A DNA stretch of 42,751 nt from a virus. Under the pieces are notes generated by a model, which saw only the letters and a program-made list of their open reading frames with translations, had not been told where the DNA came from and made no database searches. Position 1 is the stretch's first letter, and each line of letters opens with the position of its first letter. This document shows positions 23,734 to 32,100 of the stretch, piece after piece. A program made the translations under genes and the position numbers. The stretch spans positions 1 through 42,751 of the IMG/VR virus record IMGVR_UViG_3300007345_004370; one strand, written 5' to 3'.

Positions 23734-24593
23734 AAAGAGTAATTTTTAGTTTGTATATTGATATACCTTCAGAAGATATTGATATTTTTGATAAAAACAT
23801 TTTGAAGACAGGTGATACACCTATGAACATAAGAACTAAAGAGCAATTCGCAAAACATTATGGTGATCTATGTGCTTGTAAACAAATCTACGCTGACGCT
23901 ATTGGTGCTGATTTTATTTTATATGAATATGATACAAACTTTACATTATGGTCAGAAAATATAAAAAAACAATATCCATACCTTACAATGTATAATATAA
24001 TAAATTTTTATAAGATACATTTAATGTATGAACTATCTACGAAATATGATGAAATATTATTTTTAGATTTTGATGTTGTGCCTATGAAAAATGAAAACTT
24101 TTTTGAGGTGTGGGATTTAACAAAAGGTATTGCTGTACTAAACAATAATAGTAAAATCACAAAAATAGATTCAGTTACAGATACATCACAAACAATAAGA
24201 AGTCCATCATCAAAATATTTCAATACTCAGGCAATGTTGATAGAAAAAGGATTAAGTCCTAAAAATGATGTTATTAATACAGGTATCGTAGGTATTAACA
24301 AAGATCATTTAGTAAAACTAAACTACTTTGAAAATTTTAAAGATAATTTAGCTATGATGTCTGAATTAAAAAATAGCAGTGATATATTCCCTAAAAAAGT
24401 ATTACAATATTTTGGTTGGGATAATGAAACATTATTTTCATTTAAAATAAAAGAAAACAATGTATCTGTACAATGGTTAGATGACAAATGGCATTATTTT
24501 TTATATCAACAAGGATTCATACCTAAAGATACTATACTTTGCCACACTATCAACAAAGACTTTGATCTTGTGTGGAGAAGACTTAATGCTTAA
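23730..24593 (+). CDS. DxD glycosyltransferase 1 of 3
   Basis: A 287-residue GT-A-type glycosyltransferase. ILFLDFDVVPMKNENFF carries the Asp113-x-Asp115 metal and nucleotide-sugar motif, preceded by YKIHLMYELSTKYDE. VINTGIVGINKDHL fits the acceptor-side strand. YLTMYNIINFYK before the DxD is common in phage glycosyltransferases. It is the first of three tandem genes with the same strand-DxD pattern, so they probably extend one glycan in turn or decorate one product. It overlaps the methyltransferase by ATGA and the next glycosyltransferase by 8 bases. Confidence 0.72.
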   Translation: MKRVIFSLYIDIPSEDIDIFDKNILKTGDTPMNIRTKEQFAKHYGDLCACKQIYADAIGADFILYEYDTNFTLWSENIKKQYPYLTMYNIINFYKIHLMYELSTKYDEILFLDFDVVPMKNENFFEVWDLTKGIAVLNNNSKITKIDSVTDTSQTIRSPSSKYFNTQAMLIEKGLSPKNDVINTGIVGINKDHLVKLNYFENFKDNLAMMSELKNSSDIFPKKVLQYFGWDNETLFSFKIKENNVSVQWLDDKWHYFLYQQGFIPKDTILCHTINKDFDLVWRRLNA

Positions 24594-25305
24594 AATATGT
24601 ACGGTATACTTTGATGGTTTTTACACACCCGATTACGTTGAAAGACTACACGATAGTTTACGTAAACACTCATCAATAGACTTTGAGTTTGTATGTTTAA
24701 GTGATACAGATGTCAAAGCAGATTTAGTCCTACCTTACAATCATCATAGTAATATAGTAAAACATTGGCATAAACTAAAATTCTTTAGTCCTCAATTTGC
24801 ATATCAGAAACCAGATGATGATATAATCATTATGGATATAGATCAAGTCATAGTAAGTAATATAGATGATTTACTAGGGCATCCTGTATCAGATGATGAA
24901 TTAGTAACATATGGTCAATGGTGGGAAAACAAACTAGGTATCAATGGTGGTTTCTATAAGTTTAAATCAGGTAGTTTAAAATTTTTATGGGATGACTTTG
25001 CACTTAATCCTGAATACTGGCAATTACATTTCTATAACGAAGGAACAGTACATAAGAAATATTATGGCGAACAAAATTATGTCAAGTGGAAGATATTAGA
25101 ACATAAAGCAAAACTAACTAAAACACCTAGTGAATGGATTGCGAAATATACAGATGACTACAATGAAAATTTAAAACTAAATCAAATGTATATGCAAAAG
25201 TTTGATACTGACTTTATGATATTAGATAAAGAAGTAAACGAAAAATTAAAAGTAGTACACTTTACAGGTGTAGGAAGAAAGATAAATGAGAATTATTTGT
25301 TGTAG
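24586..25305 (+). CDS. DxD glycosyltransferase 2 of 3 (GT8-like)
   Basis: A 239-residue GT-A protein with DDDIIIMDIDQVIVSNIDD holding Asp84-x-Asp86. GINGGFYKFKSG follows as the mid-domain loop, and VVHFTGVGRK near the C-terminus resembles the His-x-x-Gly-x-x-Lys end of GT8 enzymes. NEGTVHKKYYGEQNYV fits the acidic acceptor region. The true start is the ATG at 24586, which gives MLKICTVYFD; the frame is open 35 codons further upstream inside the previous gene, but those residues do not fit the family. It overlaps its neighbours by 8 and 20 bases. Confidence 0.75.
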   Translation: MLKICTVYFDGFYTPDYVERLHDSLRKHSSIDFEFVCLSDTDVKADLVLPYNHHSNIVKHWHKLKFFSPQFAYQKPDDDIIIMDIDQVIVSNIDDLLGHPVSDDELVTYGQWWENKLGINGGFYKFKSGSLKFLWDDFALNPEYWQLHFYNEGTVHKKYYGEQNYVKWKILEHKAKLTKTPSEWIAKYTDDYNENLKLNQMYMQKFDTDFMILDKEVNEKLKVVHFTGVGRKINENYLL

Positions 25306-25864
25306 ATTTGGTAATAAGTTTACTCAATGGCACGTTGATAACTTAAAACATATGATAGATGAATACTCTGGTCTAAAGTATGATAGTTTTGAAGTTATAG
25401 AAGACGACCTATATGGTAATTGGTTTAACAAATTTCAGATGTACGATAGGTTCCGAGATGGGGAGAACCTGTATTTTGATTTAGATATGATTATCTACAA
25501 CAAGTTACCTAATCTAGTAAGAAAAGATTTTACGTTATTAGATGATACGTGGTGGAGAGAACCTGCTCACACACCTTTAAACTCATCTATAGTATCATGG
25601 ACTGGTGATGTATCTTATATATGGGATAAGTTTAAAGAACAAGACTCTTTCTACGTGGATACCTACACTAGAGGAAGTGATGAATGGTACTATAAATTCA
25701 TTGACTATAAAACGTATGAAAGAGTATGTCCTTCAATTAAAGACTATCTGTATTATAAACCTTTGTCATATAGTATATGTACACTTGGTCAAATGCAACA
25801 TATAATGGAAAAAGGTTGGACTGGTTGGTATTCTAACTATTTTCTAAAATCTGACAAGCAGTAG
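25286..25864 (+). CDS. DxD glycosyltransferase 3 of 3 (short)
   Basis: A 192-residue protein, the last gene of the plus operon. GENLYFDLDMIIYNKLPNL carries Asp65-x-Asp67, as in GT-A enzymes, and the N-terminal RFGNKFTQWHVDNLKHMI resembles the opening of copy 2. It is short for the family (about 240-280) and lacks the C-terminal His-x-x-Gly part, so it may be a minimal form. Its 3' end overlaps the convergent minus-strand gene by 32 bases, with no terminator between them. Confidence 0.68.
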   Translation: MRIICCRFGNKFTQWHVDNLKHMIDEYSGLKYDSFEVIEDDLYGNWFNKFQMYDRFRDGENLYFDLDMIIYNKLPNLVRKDFTLLDDTWWREPAHTPLNSSIVSWTGDVSYIWDKFKEQDSFYVDTYTRGSDEWYYKFIDYKTYERVCPSIKDYLYYKPLSYSICTLGQMQHIMEKGWTGWYSNYFLKSDKQ

Positions 25865-26327
25865 CAATAATATCTCTTTTAGTTTTTGATTGTCTTAGCT
25901 TTTTCTTTAATTCTTCTTTTTTAGAATCCTTAATTCCGTCTAACTCAAATATTGCAAGTTTTAAAGCAAAAACGTGATCTAAATTTTCTTCATCACCAAA
26001 AATAGCTTCTACTACTCTAGGATAAAATTTAGTGTCAATCTTATTTGAGTCCATTATTAGACCGTCTTTTTTTGCAATTTCTAAAACCATATTTTCAAAA
26101 TCTCGTCTTTCGTCTTTCTTTTTCTGATACGTTGCCTCATGCAATTGATCTAAATTCATAACGGTTGATAATGCTTTATATTTTACATCATTTTCATCAA
26201 AAGGAATGTAATATGGTATTGTTGCTGTCTTATCTTCATTTGTCATTAATATCTCAATGTTTTGTCTTTCATTGTCACAAAAATGAGCAGTTATAAAATG
26301 TTCTTTTAAATATTCTTCAGTTAACAT
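25833..26327 (-). CDS. conserved phage hypothetical protein
   Basis: A 164-residue protein beginning MLTEEYLKEHFITAHFCDNE. Proteins with this opening occur in marine T4-like phages near structural genes (recollection, not a search). The N-terminal half looks beta-rich, followed by a charged helical C-terminus (KKEELKKKLRQSKTKRD). It has no known motif. I choose ATG at 26327 because AAGGAG lies seven bases before it; an upstream ATG at 26351 would add eight residues inside the epimerase gene. It overlaps that gene by 11 bases and is the last gene of the rightward-lying virion block. Confidence 0.6.
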   Translation of the reverse strand: MLTEEYLKEHFITAHFCDNERQNIEILMTNEDKTATIPYYIPFDENDVKYKALSTVMNLDQLHEATYQKKKDERRDFENMVLEIAKKDGLIMDSNKIDTKFYPRVVEAIFGDEENLDHVFALKLAIFELDGIKDSKKEELKKKLRQSKTKRDIIATACQILENS

Positions 26328-27048
26328 GTTTGTTCTCCTTAATATAGTCATATAAGTTTATTTTAGGTGACCAACCTATTTTATTTAGTAGTGTATTATC
26401 AGCAAGGTTATTCAATCTTTCGTTTTGTTCTCCCACAACACGTTTACAATTAATTCCAAAGTATTCAATTAACTCTACAAGATTGTTTGTAGTACCAGAA
26501 CCTAAATCTGTTACACCTCTTAAATTTGATTTAATTAAAGTATCTATCCCTCTCACTAAATCGTCAACGTGTATAAAATCTCTACTATGATTTGTGTTGA
26601 TATAAGGAACATCATTTCGTAAGATTCTTGGTATCAACATTGTTTCTCTAGCATTAGGACCATACACGGTTGTAAATCTCATACCCATACTGTTTGCAGG
26701 AGCAATACGCTCTAAAGCATATTTACTCATTGCATATGGATTTTTCCAAGGTTCGTGTGCTGTTGATGAACTTGCGTATAAGATTCTTGTATCTTTGAAA
26801 AAATCAAAAAGTCTTTGACCTGCGATTACATTTTGTATCCAATACTCTTCCGATTTATCTAAACTATCTCTAACGCCAGATAAACCAGCGAGATGTATAA
26901 CTAAATCTACAGAATATTTTAAGTCGCAAGTAAGTAAATCATTGCCTGTTTTTTTGTCCAGACAAATTACTTCGTGTTTTTGATCTGTTAAGAATTTATT
27001 TAAGTGTTGACCTATGAAGCCTTCACTACCTGTTAATAATATTTTCAT
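26317..27048 (-). CDS. NAD-dependent epimerase/dehydratase (extended SDR, short)
   Basis: A 243-residue extended short-chain dehydrogenase. LLTGSEGFIGQHL is the Gly-x-x-Gly-x-x-Gly NAD loop, YASSSTAHEP holds the catalytic Ser/Thr strand, and NPYAMSKYALE gives Tyr105-x3-Lys109. RFTTVYGPNA, RDFIHVDDLVRGI and LGSGTTNNLVELI are typical of GalE/RmlB-like nucleotide-sugar enzymes. Usual length is about 310, so the substrate domain is reduced. It probably supplies a sugar nucleotide for the glycosyltransferases or for virion glycans. It lies just downstream of the fibre genes, separated by a hairpin, with a near-consensus late box (TATAAATT) 12 bases before the ATG. Confidence 0.85.
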   Translation of the reverse strand: MKILLTGSEGFIGQHLNKFLTDQKHEVICLDKKTGNDLLTCDLKYSVDLVIHLAGLSGVRDSLDKSEEYWIQNVIAGQRLFDFFKDTRILYASSSTAHEPWKNPYAMSKYALERIAPANSMGMRFTTVYGPNARETMLIPRILRNDVPYINTNHSRDFIHVDDLVRGIDTLIKSNLRGVTDLGSGTTNNLVELIEYFGINCKRVVGEQNERLNNLADNTLLNKIGWSPKINLYDYIKENKHVN

Positions 27049-27064
27049 AATTCATAATATAATT

Positions 27065-27086
27065 TATAAGTCTATTAAGACTTATA
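27065..27086 (-). terminator. hairpin at the end of a fibre gene
   Basis: TATAAGTCT and AGACTTATA form a perfect 9-bp stem with a 4-base loop. The TAA-TAG stop of the virion protein lies in the loop region. No U-tract follows on the minus strand, so it may protect or process the mRNA end rather than terminate. The promoter-like TATAAATT (27068 to 27061) overlaps its foot and may start the epimerase message. Confidence 0.4.
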
Positions 27087-28016
27087 TATTCTTAAATAAT
27101 ATGTTGCAGCTGTAGTTGCAGATCCATTTGGAAATTCCTGTGCTCTATAGTCATCAGCGTTTACAAACAATTGTTGATAGTTACCAGAACCATCTAATAT
27201 AGTATCACCCATACCAGAACCTCTTGTATTACCAGAACCAGAAGTACCAATGTTATAACTTAAAGAATAACCATCAGCAGATGATACTGCTGTGTACTTC
27301 ATCCATTCTTGTAACAATGTATCAAAAGCAGATGTTGTAAATTCTTTGATGTTATTAGAACCATCTAAAAAGTATGGTTCAGTATATGTAATTTGAGAAC
27401 CATCAATTCTATGTAAGTAATAGTTTGTAACTGTTGTAGGTTGGTCAAGCGCTTCAGGAATACCACCAGCAGTATATAAAGATGTATCTGCTCTTGTATC
27501 TGAAAAGATTGGTGTTGAAGCACCAGACACTTCAGTTGAACCTGCAACAGAAGCACTTGTTGAAACGTGATAAGTTCCACCTTGTTGAGTACCTGTTGAT
27601 CCTGAAGCCAATAGATCAATTGCTGGGTGTAAAAATGTATCTTTTACATCCGATAAATTCATTGCTTGTATCTGACCAGATGTGTTGTAATACACAGGCC
27701 ATGTTTTACCAGTATCTGCCGTAGGCGATCCTGCTGTTCTAGTTTCAGAAACTTTATCGTAAGTTACTGTAACCGTACTTGGTTCTGCTGTTGTTGCCTC
27801 ACTTGGGAATGAAGTAGTACTTGTTGAATATGATCCTGCTTGTTTTCTTGTGTCGTTCATTGAACCTAAACTACCACCTGATCCAACTACAGATAATGCA
27901 ACACTAGGATTTAATGAATATTGATAGACAGCCTGATCTACGATCTGTTCGACCATAGTAGTGTCCATCTCTCGTAGATTGCCTGAATCTACATATAAAG
28001 GTTTTCTTACTGCCAT
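27075..28016 (-). CDS. virion structural protein (marine T4-like type)
   Basis: A 313-residue protein. The N-terminal AVRKPLYVDSGNLREMDTTMVEQIVDQA is typical of a structural protein found beside baseplate and fibre genes of marine T4-like phages. The middle is Ser-, Thr- and Gly-rich, and the end has tandem short strands including YLDGSNNIKE-like and GDTILDGSGNYQQLFVN segments. It has its own late box at 28072-28079 and GGAG before the ATG. It is followed by a 9-bp hairpin. Exact place in the particle is unknown; tail fibre or neck decoration are possible. Confidence 0.65.
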   Translation of the reverse strand: MAVRKPLYVDSGNLREMDTTMVEQIVDQAVYQYSLNPSVALSVVGSGGSLGSMNDTRKQAGSYSTSTTSFPSEATTAEPSTVTVTYDKVSETRTAGSPTADTGKTWPVYYNTSGQIQAMNLSDVKDTFLHPAIDLLASGSTGTQQGGTYHVSTSASVAGSTEVSGASTPIFSDTRADTSLYTAGGIPEALDQPTTVTNYYLHRIDGSQITYTEPYFLDGSNNIKEFTTSAFDTLLQEWMKYTAVSSADGYSLSYNIGTSGSGNTRGSGMGDTILDGSGNYQQLFVNADDYRAQEFPNGSATTAATYYLRIYKS

Positions 28017-28071
28017 AATTTCTCCATTTTTTATCTGGTACCACGTCTTTCAGTAAGTACCTCTCTTTACT

Positions 28072-28079
28072 TATTTATA
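28072..28079 (-). promoter_or_regulatory. T4-type late promoter box TATAAATA
   Basis: A perfect minus-strand TATAAATA stands 55 bases before the ATG at 28016, in the only gap of this part of the block. It would give a leader of about 45 bases that contains a weak GGTAC/GTACC stem and a GGAG ribosome-binding site. Confidence 0.6.
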
Positions 28080-28083
28080 CTAT

Positions 28084-28917
28084 TTATGCACCTGCAGCAT
28101 ACATTGTTTTAACAACAACGCCACTAGAATTTAAAATCTGCAAGGTTACTACACTTTTTAGTTGATCTTGCCCTATGGCGTCATCAGCCATATTTGCCTC
28201 ACCTATAGTGTCGTTTGCAATCATAGAACCAACGATAGTACCTGTATCGCCAGTAGTTATAACTGTTCCTGTCACATTAGGCAAAGTGATTGTTCTATCT
28301 GCTGTGGGGTCTACAACGGTTACTATAGTTTCGTGTGCGTCTGGTGTTGTTCCTTCAAATACCAGACCTCCACTTGCTAATGTTGTGTAGAAGTATCCGT
28401 CAGTTGATACGTTTTTACTTCCGAAATCAACAAATGATTGATTACTTGAAATCTTATCAACAGTTAGCGTTTTAGTTGCAGGCATTGTTACATCATCACT
28501 CATTGTGATAGTAGAGCCTGAACTTGCAATTGTACTGCCTGTAAATGATAACTCACCTAATGTGTGAGCACCTGTGCCTGAAGCAGTAAACTCACCAGCA
28601 ATTGTTACATCATCGGTTAATGAGTATGTAACCGTATCTGTTGGTGATACCGTTGCTGTAATTTGATTTACTGTACCTCTAAATGATAATGTATTTCCAT
28701 TTACAAGTGTTTCATTACCACCATTGCCATCTGAAATTGTAAAAGATAATGCACCAGCAATCGCAGCGTATAATTCATTAACAGCGCCTATTACAGACGT
28801 TGCGGTTAAACCAGAATCTAACGTAGCAATATCACCAAAATCAGTAGCCGATAGAGCATTAAACTGTGTTCTAAAGTCTTCTAATGTTTGTGTAGCAGTT
28901 ATTTGTCGTGCAGCCAT
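28084..28917 (-). CDS. tail-fibre-like virion protein
   Basis: A 277-residue beta-rich protein. After a short helical start (EDFRTQFNALSATDFGDIA, then an AVNELYAAI helix) it has strand-turn repeats rich in Thr, Gly and Val, as in phage fibre shafts. The C-terminus, LQILNSSGVVVKTMYAAGA, matches the C-terminus of the 388-residue protein at 36751-37917, so both may share an attachment or trimer-capping tag. It starts on a one-base TAATG overlap with the small coiled-coil gene. Proteins with the N-terminal ITATQTLEDFRTQFN pattern are common in marine T4-like phages. Confidence 0.65.
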   Translation of the reverse strand: MAARQITATQTLEDFRTQFNALSATDFGDIATLDSGLTATSVIGAVNELYAAIAGALSFTISDGNGGNETLVNGNTLSFRGTVNQITATVSPTDTVTYSLTDDVTIAGEFTASGTGAHTLGELSFTGSTIASSGSTITMSDDVTMPATKTLTVDKISSNQSFVDFGSKNVSTDGYFYTTLASGGLVFEGTTPDAHETIVTVVDPTADRTITLPNVTGTVITTGDTGTIVGSMIANDTIGEANMADDAIGQDQLKSVVTLQILNSSGVVVKTMYAAGA

Positions 28918-29138
28918 TACTTTTTAATTACCTCTTTTATTAATCTTTTTATTTCAAACAATTCTTGTTTTAAAGTATTTATTTCTTTTATTGCTTCTCT
29001 TAACTCATCACCTTGTTTTTGTCTAGTCTTGTGACGTGACATATAAACTTGATATTCAGTCCTGTTTACATTAACGATGGCATTTGAGTTGGTATCTCTT
29101 ACTAGTCCAGAAAATCCTTCTACTCTTAATTTGCTCAT
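28917..29138 (-). CDS. small coiled-coil virion-associated protein
   Basis: A 73-residue protein. RDTNSNAIVNVNRTEYQVYM near the N-terminus is followed by a long heptad helix (KEINTLKQELFEIKRLIKE). Small proteins with this Asn-Ala-Ile-x-Asn pattern and coiled-coil end are common beside fibre genes in T4-like marine phages. I choose ATG at 29138, directly after the stop of the 2021-residue gene; an ATG at 29156 would lie within that gene. A chaperone or linker for the neighbouring fibre proteins is plausible. Confidence 0.6.
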   Translation of the reverse strand: MSKLRVEGFSGLVRDTNSNAIVNVNRTEYQVYMSRHKTRQKQGDELREAIKEINTLKQELFEIKRLIKEVIKK

Positions 29139-29139
29139 C

Positions 29140-32100
29140 TTATATCGCCAATGCAATTCCTCTCATATCTCTTAATACAGGTGGATATGATGAATTTGTT
29201 CCTTTCATAACTATTTTAAGTTGAAAGTTAGTAAAGTCATTTATATCACTTGCTGTATATTTGTATTCTTTAAATGTTGTATCATCTTCAGCAGGTACAA
29301 TAGATGAATCTGGACTACCATCTGTATTGAAAGGTGTCCAACCCAAATCATCTAGTTTGTCGCCATCTGTTGCAGCTCTAAAGTACATTTCAACTTCAGA
29401 TGTTGCTCTTATGTTTGCAGTTAATCTAATGTCTAACGCTTTTGAGTTGTTTTCTAGCAATACTGGTTTAGTACAATAAACAGCAGCAGATGATGTACCT
29501 ATACTTGCTGTATCAGCAACAAAATTAGGTGTGTTACTTGATGTTGGACTATTTAATCTGTTTTGAATAGTAAAGGCACTCATTCTTTGAGTATCTAATA
29601 CAGGAGAAAGTTTAGTATTTGCAGTTGTCAATTCTAATATTGTATAGAAAGATTTACCACCTATAATTTGCGTTTCGTTTGTTTCATTTATTTCACTTGC
29701 AACCATTTGAGGTGCTGTGAAAGCAATATTGTCGTTACCTATTACAGCAACTTTATTTGCAGCTGTTGTTAAATCAAATTCTGTTTCTGATCCGTGTATT
29801 GATCTACCAGATGTTGTTCTAACATAGAAATCTATATTAGTATCAGGTAAAGTTACGGTTTGAATACCACCTAAATTTAATACATCAAACAATCTGTTTT
29901 GAGTTGCTGTTACAGCAACACCACCAACATCACCTGTTGCAGTTGCAGTTCCAGAAGTTGTAATATCGTAACTATCTAAAGTTACATTTGAAATAGATGT
30001 ATATGTTCCATTAATATCACTATGAGCAATACCATTGTGATCACCACTAGGTACACCAGCAATTGTTACGTTATTACTTGTACCGTGCATACCATGGTTA
30101 GGATGGAATACTCTAATTACTCCAGAACCATTTGTTGTTCTTAAAGCATTATTTTTAAGTGTTCTTGTTCCTAATGTATCGTTAGTTAATGTAACTGTAC
30201 CAGTTACGTTACTAAATTCTGCTCTTCTTAATTTGAATTTCATATCTTCATTTTGTTCAGCAGACCATGTCATACCATTCTGTGATTTAAATAATACACC
30301 AGCATATGGTTGAGCAGATATTGTTCTATTTGTATCTAAAGATGTTTCACCTATTCTTGCCACATAAGCATTGTAGTCTTGTGAGTTTGCCATTACAACA
30401 AAACAATACTCTACGTTTGATTGTATGTAAACAGGACTTGCAAATGTAAATTTAGTTGCAGTTGTACCATCTGTACTTGTAATTACAGCACTAGGATTTA
30501 AAGTTACTTCCGAGAATGGTAATATTTTCTGACCTGGATAACCATTTACAACATCTCTTACTTGAACTGTTACTGGTATTGCAGCGTCTTTTGTACTAAA
30601 GAATATATCAATAGATGTTAAGAATACACCACCTTCATCATCAATTAAGAAAGTTTGAGCAAGTGGGTCATGGTAACCAACTTGTCTTTCTTCCGTTCTT
30701 GTGGATGTTCTAGTAATACTTTGACTTTCTGTTACACTTCTCATCTCTACACGAGCTTCTCTACTTGAAATAATAGTTTCTCTTACTGTTTCTAATAGAC
30801 CTCTTGCAACATATTCAACGTTTGCAGCCGTTTCTACGTTTGCGTTTGTTAAACTGTTTGAAGATGAACTTGTTAATCTGAATAATCTTTGACCTGTTCT
30901 CCATCTAGGATTTGAATTTGTTTTAGGATCAGGTATTGCAAATGTACCTTCAACCTTACCATTAGCGTCTGTAACTAAATTACCACCTAATGCACCACCG
31001 TCTGGAGTTACATATGCAGTAACGTCTATATTATCAAAGAATGGATAAACTCTTGTATTAGGTTTTAATCTTGTTGCAGTAAATGTTAATGTTCTACTTC
31101 TAATAAAAGGAACAAATGCAACTGAAACAACTCTATCACCGATAGATGTTCTTACTGTTTCAGGTACAGCAACTGCTCTAATTCCTGTTCTTGTTTGTGA
31201 TACTTGTTGAGCAGTAGTTACTTCTTCTTTTGCAATTACTCTCCAACCATGACCACCTCTTTTCTTATATGTACCTACATTTTTTCTTTCTGTTTCAACA
31301 GGTCTTCCTGTCCATGTATCTTGCCATGAATTCCAAACTGTTGACATAGGAAATTCAGATAACTGATTAGAGTTACCAGAGTTTTTAGTTAAGTTGTCCC
31401 AACTACCATTAGGGTTGTTGATAACTAATTCAGGTGCTCTTTCTGTTTCTTTCCATTCATCACCTGGAGGTGTTAATTCTATTGCACCTATCCATGTAAA
31501 TACACCAAATGGGTTAACATTGATAGCCTTACTTGCATAAGGTTGATCTATTAATGTTTCCTCAGTATATGGTAATGTTATTAAGTCGCCAGTCTTTTGA
31601 TAGTTATGTGTTGTTCTATCATCAGCTGTAATTGCAGTACCATCATCATCTCTTTCAATAAGTTGTACAGCGTCTTCATGGAATGTAGGTCTTAACTCAC
31701 CGTTTGCGTAATCTATAGAAACTTTGTAATCGTTATTTCCTACATCACCAATACCGTGACCTGTAAAGTTATCTACAACGAAACCATTTTTAAATCTATC
31801 AAAACCATTTGAGTCTTGTATTTGTAAATTCTGTGCAGCTGTTTCTAGTAGAGATAATTGAGTATAGTATTCTGTAGTTTCTATTCTCTTTTCTATTCTA
31901 CCAATATCTCTCATTGTATATCGTTTGTTGTCAACGTGTTCTATACCAACTTCAGATGTATCCAATGTATATGCAGGTAAAAACAATGTGTATAGGTGCA
32001 TTGCGTTATCTAATGTACCAGGTACTCTTGGTTCTAATGAACTAGCACCTTTTAATACTTTAAAGTTACCATCTTTATCTAAAAATATTTTATCTACTCT

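Noticed and set aside
28037-28061. GGTAC/GTACC stem in the leader before the virion gene at 28016
   Set aside because: Only five base pairs with a 15-base loop; too weak to call a regulatory structure or terminator.
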